Part shown: piece after piece, positions 58,750 to 64,000 of the stretch | Position numbering within the stretch: the stretch's first letter is position 1 | Layout of the letters: each line of letters begins with the position of its first letter | DNA from: Mucor racemosus | Taxonomy: Eukaryota > Mucoromycota > Mucoromycetes > Mucorales > Mucoraceae | DNA: 64,000 nt | Reading direction: 5' to 3' | Assembly (NCBI GenBank): GCA_027405735.1 | Contig: JAPEHQ010000014.1 | Span: forward strand, 372,001-436,000 | Notes under the pieces: model-generated | Seen by the model: the letters and a program-made list of their open reading frames with translations, nothing else | Database searches by the model: none | What the model was told of the DNA's origin: nothing | Made by a program: the position numbers and the translations under genes

Positions 58750-59277
58750 ATTGAATATATTATGAAATAAATGTTGAACCAATCAATACGTGTTGATATC
58801 AGCAGGTGTGTATTTTTTTGTGAAAATGCTGGGTATTCCACGTGGCGTATCGAGCATAACTTTATATAAGAAAGATAAAAGATTGCTGTCATTTATATAA
58901 TGTACTATCGAATCACAAACGTGGGTATATCGAGTTACACTTATGAAATAACTGAAGCCATGTGACACACATAAGTTTATATATGAGAAAATATTACAAA
59001 AGTTTCATGATTTGGTCAAATTTGGGAAACGATAGAAACTTTTTTCGTGATACCCTGATGGAATAATCGAGATTGTTTTGATGTTTGTGTGTAATTGATT
59101 TAAACACACCCCAGATTTACATTTTGTAGACATTTTTGATTTGAAATAAAAAGGGCCTTTTGTTCCTTTTCTCTCTTTATCTTTCTCTCTCTTTTTTTTT
59201 TTTTTTTTTTTTTTCTTCTTCTTCTTCTGTTTCTTCTTGTTTATTTCAAAATCATTTACGTTTCATATATAAAAAAA
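58750..59277. other. Intergenic, pyrimidine-rich promoter of the GATA gene
   Basis: A long T/CT tract (about 59165-59240, TTTCTCTCTC then T25 then CTTCTT repeats) stands just upstream of the start codon at 59278. No gene was seen in the remainder. Confidence 0.5.
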
Positions 59278-59841
59278 ATGTCATTTAACAAGTAAATAAA
59301 ATGTGGTACATGTCAATTATAAAGTTATTAAAATATTAAATCATAATCAGGAACAATTATATGCTTAAATATCCAACTTCATCTTCATCGTCGTCAAGGT
59401 AACATTAAAACATAATTAAAAGCTCCTCTTTAAAAATCATTTGGTTGCCATGTCAACCGGATTGACTAATAGTAAAAAAGAGCATTGTATCACCATGAAA
59501 AGAATCGTGACATTAATACCACCTTGATAGAAATGATAGCAATGGATTGAAACTACCACCTATCTCATCAATAGATAATTTTTTACCTACACGTACTTGG
59601 AATCCTCCTCCTCTTTCATCATCATCAGTATCACCAAAAGAAATATCTACTACAACATCTTTACCTACACCACCTCAACCAGAACAATGGAAATCACCCC
59701 CTTATAACAGTAGAAACGAATTAACAAGAGATAGTTTATACAAATCACCTTTATTATTCTCAAGTACAAATATAATGGTAGATTATCATCATCATCAACA
59801 ACAGCAACAGCAACAACAACAACAACAACAACAGCAGAAGC

Positions 59842-59878
<37 letters not shown>

Positions 59879-60816
59879 GCAACAACAACAACAACAACAA
59901 CAACAACAAGAGCAATATTCACCAACCATGCAACAACATCATAATAAACCCCTTGAATCTTCCTCTTATTTTCAATACACATCAAAGGCATATCATCTTC
60001 AACAGCAACAACAACAACAAAAGAGAGACTTATCATCAAGCCCTGCTTCGTCATCTAATTCATATCATAATGCTACTGTAAATAAAGTTGATCAAGATAT
60101 TGATCAAGTTGTTTTACAATGCAATACATTATGTGATAATATGATACAACATAAAGACCAATTTATCAATAATAATCATGAACAATCATCAACAAGACCA
60201 CTGTTAGATGACATGATTGGAAGAGCAAATGAAGTCTTAAATGCTTTATTAAGACTTCGAAAGCACCAAATCGCATCAGAACAATATCAATCAAATTTAT
60301 TACAACAACAAGCTGCTGCAGCAGAGCAACAATACCATCATCATGAACGACAAAGTAATAATATTGATTCTGATGCATGGCGTTCATCATCAAATGAATC
60401 TGTAACTAATATCAACAATCATGCTAGACAACGTAAAAGAGGGGTAAAATAAAAAAAACACCACATTTGTATATGTCTGTTGTTGCTAATAATATATATA
60501 TAGAAACGTCCTCAATTTCGAGGTAGATGCCATTCTTGTAACATATCCGAAACGCCAGAGTGGAGAAGGGGCCCTGATGGAGCACGAACCCTTTGTAATG
60601 CTTGTGGTCTCCGTAAGTATTTTCATACATTTTTTCAGCATGCAAATTAATAATAAAATATACAATGTAGATTACGCTAAATTAGCTCGTAAACAACAAG
60701 AAAATCGAGGCATGAGTAACCATCTTTTAACAACCCCACCTCACCGAAGATTTAGCACTGGCAAGTTAACACCTCCCGCAGATGAAATCATTATTGATAG
60801 ATCACCTACTGGTTAA
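59278..60816 (+). CDS. Polyglutamine-rich GATA zinc-finger transcription factor
   Basis: Five exons (59278-59291, 59351-59398, 59531-60443, 60504-60612, 60671-60816) give 409 aa. The first two exons are tiny ([19 protein letters not shown]) and join in frame. They were chosen because splice sites and phase both fit and no Met opens exon 3. The N-terminus is Pro/Ser-rich, followed by HHH and two glutamine tracts of about 17 and 24 split by one Lys, plus shorter ones. The DNA-binding finger is at residues 334-359: [20 protein letters not shown] and [16 protein letters not shown], a C-x2-C-x18-C-x2-C type as in white-collar-2-like and several other fungal GATA factors. A basic tail follows. Residues HYAKL after the finger lie in the last exon. 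The regulated pathway (light, nitrogen, iron) cannot be told; no PAS domain is present. Confidence 0.87.
59791..59910 (+). repeat. (CAA/CAG)n polyglutamine tract
   Basis: About 120 bp of CAA with scattered CAG, within exon 3 of the GATA factor gene and broken only by an AAG. A second short CAA/CAG run is at about 60000-60020. Likely length-polymorphic. Confidence 0.95.
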
Positions 60817-62617
60817 TTCATCGTTGATTAAATTATATGTAATAAGGTTGTTCCCACCATCATTATATCTTGTTTTTCCAAGCAGTTCAGTAACTCGTAT
60901 CTATATCCAATCACTGTAAATAATCTTTTATATTCCCTTGGCTGGCTGGGAGGAAAAAACACACACACACCATTATAACTCATTTATACTTACTAAACAC
61001 ACACTAAAGGCCTAAACAATAATAAAAATTCCTTTTCTAGGATTTTTAGACTTTTTAAGAACAAAAACGAGTTTCGATTTATATATTTATTTAAAGTGGA
61101 ACTTGGATAAAAATTTCCCATCATCACCAATATTGTAAATATGATGATAAACTGAAAAAGACGGGTATCTGATCTAATGTGTATGTAAGGGATCTAGTCT
61201 ATTTGAAACCATGTCATACAGTACAACGTAAACATTGAGTACTTAAATCTGGTATATCTCATGTAGATAAACCTAAGATATTGTTTAGATTTTATAATGT
61301 AAACATCTTTCCTTTTGATTAGAGTTTCCATCAGAATAATAGAATAACGTGCTTCCATGAAATGTGATGATTGATTGGATCTGATTGCTGTGGTTGCTGC
61401 AGATTTTTAAAACCCCACACTTTCAACAACAATAATACATGTACATGATAGTTTGACATGATGTATATGGAGAGAGGGGAATACATCTCCGGATTCTCGG
61501 TTAAAATAGAAAAATCATACATTCCAGACCAAAAAATAAAAATAAAAAAAAAATACATGTATTACAGAAATTGCACACTACCATTCACAGTTATTCACTT
61601 CAAAATTGCCTATTATATATTTACGTACATGTATAATCTTAATTCACACAAAGCTAATTAGTTTACTATTTATAATATATAAAAAATCGCTTATCAACGT
61701 AATTGAATTCTGCCCTGAAATACTCTTTTTTTTTATAGCTAACTCTAATAGCGGCGCTTAGAAACAATGAAAATCAATAATTTGGTAATGAATATTTAAC
61801 CTAAATGCGCATATTTATCTTCAGAACGTTCAATTCTGCATTCCATGCTCTCGTTTATAAGATTTATAGATACGACTAAATATAATTATAAATTTTTCTT
61901 ATCAGTATTTAAGTTCAGGTAATTCTATGAGAATAATTGGGATTTCTCTAAATGATTTAAGATTTTGATCTTATCATTGGCGGAAGATATGTAATTCCAT
62001 TTCCATTCGTGATTGAGCTATCAGCTACAAATTTCTTGTTTGCTAAATTATGTATAGAAGCATTACTAGCACTCGCTTATTTGATTTTTGTATAGCTATA
62101 CGAAATAAATTAACCCCTCATTCAAATAGATATAAAGACACATACACACAAACAGACCCACATCTATAGTTCCAAGATTTAGTGCAACACCTTGTCGGGA
62201 ATTCTTGAATGTGGAGATAATATAAATATAGCTTTTTGGGTTCTCTATATTCTTTTTGGGATGTTATCTAATCCATTATATAATTTCATTTAGAGCCAAT
62301 GAATGCATTGAGATTTCAGCTAAATTGAATTCAACATTTGTTTAAAAAAAAATTCGATGAGGAATTCCATTATTTCGTTGCGAAAAAAAAAAAAAAAAAA
62401 AGAGTATCATATATAAACAAAAGATGATGATCTGAATTTATTATATTTTTATACTTCTGCCCACATGCTAAACTCTGACTCAGATCTATATATTCTACTG
62501 TGATACAGTGACATTTAGACAATTAGAGTAAATAGTAGCAACAGAGTCTAAACTCTGTAATGTAAAATAGTTTTATTTAGGTTATATGTGTTATGTACAA
62601 GATGTATTGTATGCGAT
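60817..62617. other. Convergent intergenic region, 1.8 kb
   Basis: Lies between the 3' ends of the GATA gene and the G-patch gene. It holds a (CA)n stretch near 60960, an A-run near 62383-62401 and AT-rich DNA. No gene, RNA or window repeat was recognised. Confidence 0.45.
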
Positions 62618-63331
62618 TTACTCTTTCATATATCGTAAAATGGCAACCCTTCTCTTTGACTCGGCCTTTGATTGTTTCGCTATCTCTTTCCCAGGATCCT
62701 TTTGGCTTTCAGCTAACATGCGTTGACGTTCAATGGCTCTTTTTTCAATCTCCCTGTACTTGTGAGTAACAAGTTTTTTGCCCGTGTCTTGATGACCAAT
62801 ACCAAGTCGATCTTGCTTCAGTACGGTAGCAATTGGGTGTCGTCTTCCTTTACTATCTGGTCCCAAACCTTCTTCATATTGCCAACCTTGTGATTGCAGC
62901 ATTTTGAATCCTACATTGCTTCCATTTAGAGTGAGAATATCAGGTGCTGGATACGATGCTTGGCTACTGACCATATGTGCTGTGCCTTGTATGTGTCGTT
63001 TGTAATCAGATTTGGAGATTATCATGTCACAACTCTCACACTTGATTGTTTCTTCTTTTGCTGTTAATGCTTGTTGTTCGAGTTCTAGTTCTTTTTCTTT
63101 TTGTTCTTTTATGATTGGTGGTGAAGTAGAGGAAGATGGTGATGAAATAATGCTGCGGTAGAATGAAGCTACTTGGTCTCCATCATTGTTTGATGATGAT
63201 GTTGTTGTTGTTGTTGCTAATTTTTGTTTTTTTGAAACGGACGAATCTGAAGCAACAAATTCAATAGGACGGCTGTATCTAGTTACAAACTTTCTCTTGG
63301 GTATAATATCTTTAGATTGCTGTTCAGACAT
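62618..63331 (-). CDS. G-patch and C2H2-like zinc-finger protein (GPANK1-like)
   Basis: A single exon gives 237 aa from the ATG at 63331. The frame extends upstream without a Met, so this start is preferred. The N-terminal third is Ser/Thr-rich. A Glu/Gln-rich helix precedes a finger CESCDMIISKSDYKRHIQGT with C98, C101, H113 and H119. The G-patch follows at residues 141-180 (GFKMLQSQGW, EEGLGPDSKGRRHPIATV, DRLGIG). The tail is basic. This arrangement resembles the C-terminal part of animal GPANK1, without visible ankyrin repeats. G-patch proteins typically bind RNA or activate DEAH helicases, so a nuclear RNA-processing role is likely but unproven. Confidence 0.85.
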   Translation of the reverse strand: MSEQQSKDIIPKRKFVTRYSRPIEFVASDSSVSKKQKLATTTTTSSSNNDGDQVASFYRSIISSPSSSTSPPIIKEQKEKELELEQQALTAKEETIKCESCDMIISKSDYKRHIQGTAHMVSSQASYPAPDILTLNGSNVGFKMLQSQGWQYEEGLGPDSKGRRHPIATVLKQDRLGIGHQDTGKKLVTHKYREIEKRAIERQRMLAESQKDPGKEIAKQSKAESKRRVAILRYMKE

Positions 63332-64000
63332 CAACTTTGATTTTTTACATGTATCAAGAAAAAATATTTCAAGCAAACACAATATCCTGAGTCCTAAAAA
63401 AGAAAAATAACCGAGTCATTGAGCAATCCCCTATCACTTTCCATATAATATCGACGGACGAACGGAACAATAACCATAGTTGGTGTTTGATCCGACCAAG
63501 AAATTCTAAAATTTGAATTTAAAAACCACATGTCAACTTGTGTTTATTGTATCAAATAGTTATGTGAGACATTACATTACCATTGTGTATTTCAAAACTT
63601 TATTTTTATCGTCATTAATTTGAAATACTAACATCTGCATGAATTTCTAAACGGTATTTCTATGCTCAGAATAGACCTGGTTGACAAGAGGATTATCATA
63701 CATGTACTTTGGATGTAAATATTGTACACCATCTAAGGAAGTATATGTAGTAGTAAATACTATAAAAGATTATTGATCTGATAAAACTCTCATAATATAG
63801 CTTGTGTAATCTCAAGCTTCACGCAAACTATTAAATATTTCAACAACCAAATATTTATATCCTAATATTGGTAAACCCATATTAAGATATGTGGCATACT
63901 AGATAGTATGGTGATGGCAAGTGTGTATTATATCTAAACAAGCAGTTAAATGATAAACGTGTTCTTGTCATACGCCCTTCATTAATATATGACACATCAT
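63332..64000. other. Intergenic, upstream of the G-patch gene
   Basis: Promoter side of the minus-strand gene. AT-rich, with no other feature recognised up to the window edge. Confidence 0.4.

Noticed and set aside
59665..60054. 129-codon minus-strand poly-Val frame
   Set aside because: Antisense reading of the CAA repeat of the GATA gene.
1..64000. CRISPR arrays, operons or bacterial transfer
   Set aside because: No regularly spaced repeats; every confident gene is fungal in type and most carry spliceosomal introns.

Overview
This is a eukaryotic window of strongly AT-rich DNA with short, consensus-type spliceosomal introns, mostly 50-100 bp (GT..AG, branch-like CTAAC/CTAAT). The gene set is fungal: a Zn(II)2Cys6 transcription factor with a fungal-specific TF domain, a PDR-type ABC transporter, a UPF0658 Golgi membrane protein, a P5B ATPase and a SAGA SCA7-domain subunit. 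The intron-rich style, AT content and repeat load suggest an early-diverging filamentous fungus, most likely Mucoromycota. This is an inference; no rRNA, tRNA or marker gene settles it. No mitochondrial, bacterial, CRISPR or phage sequence was seen.

Layout. 1-2.3 kb: a dispersed repeat (R1-a) and a frameshifted coding remnant. 2.3-4.3 kb (-): Zn2Cys6 regulator. 5.4-6.5 kb (-): ornithine cyclodeaminase/mu-crystallin family enzyme. 7.2-7.5 kb: Tc1/mariner transposase fragment. 7.6-8.6 kb (+): TRIC-like channel protein. 8.8-9.8 kb (+): small lipid-anchored CRIB protein. 10.0-11.5 kb: repeat R1-b. 11.9-15.3 kb (-): a 15-exon CEP104 homologue. 16.7-17.4 kb (+): disordered Ser/Pro protein. 18.7-25 kb: repeat island (R1-c, LTR-like piece, R2-A). 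26.0-27.6 kb (-): UPF0658. 29.9-30.3 kb (-): possible small membrane protein, divergent from a sulfite oxidase at 30.4-32.1 kb (+). 33.0-37.5 kb (-): PDR ABC transporter. 40-50.9 kb: second repeat island (R1-d, R2-B, R2-C, nested MITEs). 51.4-56.2 kb (-): P5B ATPase with a cysteine-rich ectodomain. 57.7-58.7 kb (+): Sgf73/ataxin-7-like. 59.3-60.8 kb (+): polyglutamine GATA factor. 62.6-63.3 kb (-): G-patch protein.

The genes do not form a pathway or cluster; they are ordinary neighbours separated by two repeat-rich accessory blocks. Exon models were built by hand by matching GT/AG sites, reading phase and family similarity; every multi-exon model given closes in frame.

The most notable points are: a full-length CEP104 (ciliary-tip/centriolar protein) gene in what looks like a non-flagellate fungus; a 6-nt micro-exon in the sulfite oxidase that encodes the molybdenum-ligating Cys; a GC-AG intron plus a 16-nt exon inside a CRIB motif; a dispersed repeat carrying a decayed copy of the C-terminal WD region of a dynein intermediate chain in three copies; and two small DNA transposons (a hAT-like and a Tc1-like MITE) nested in those repeat copies.
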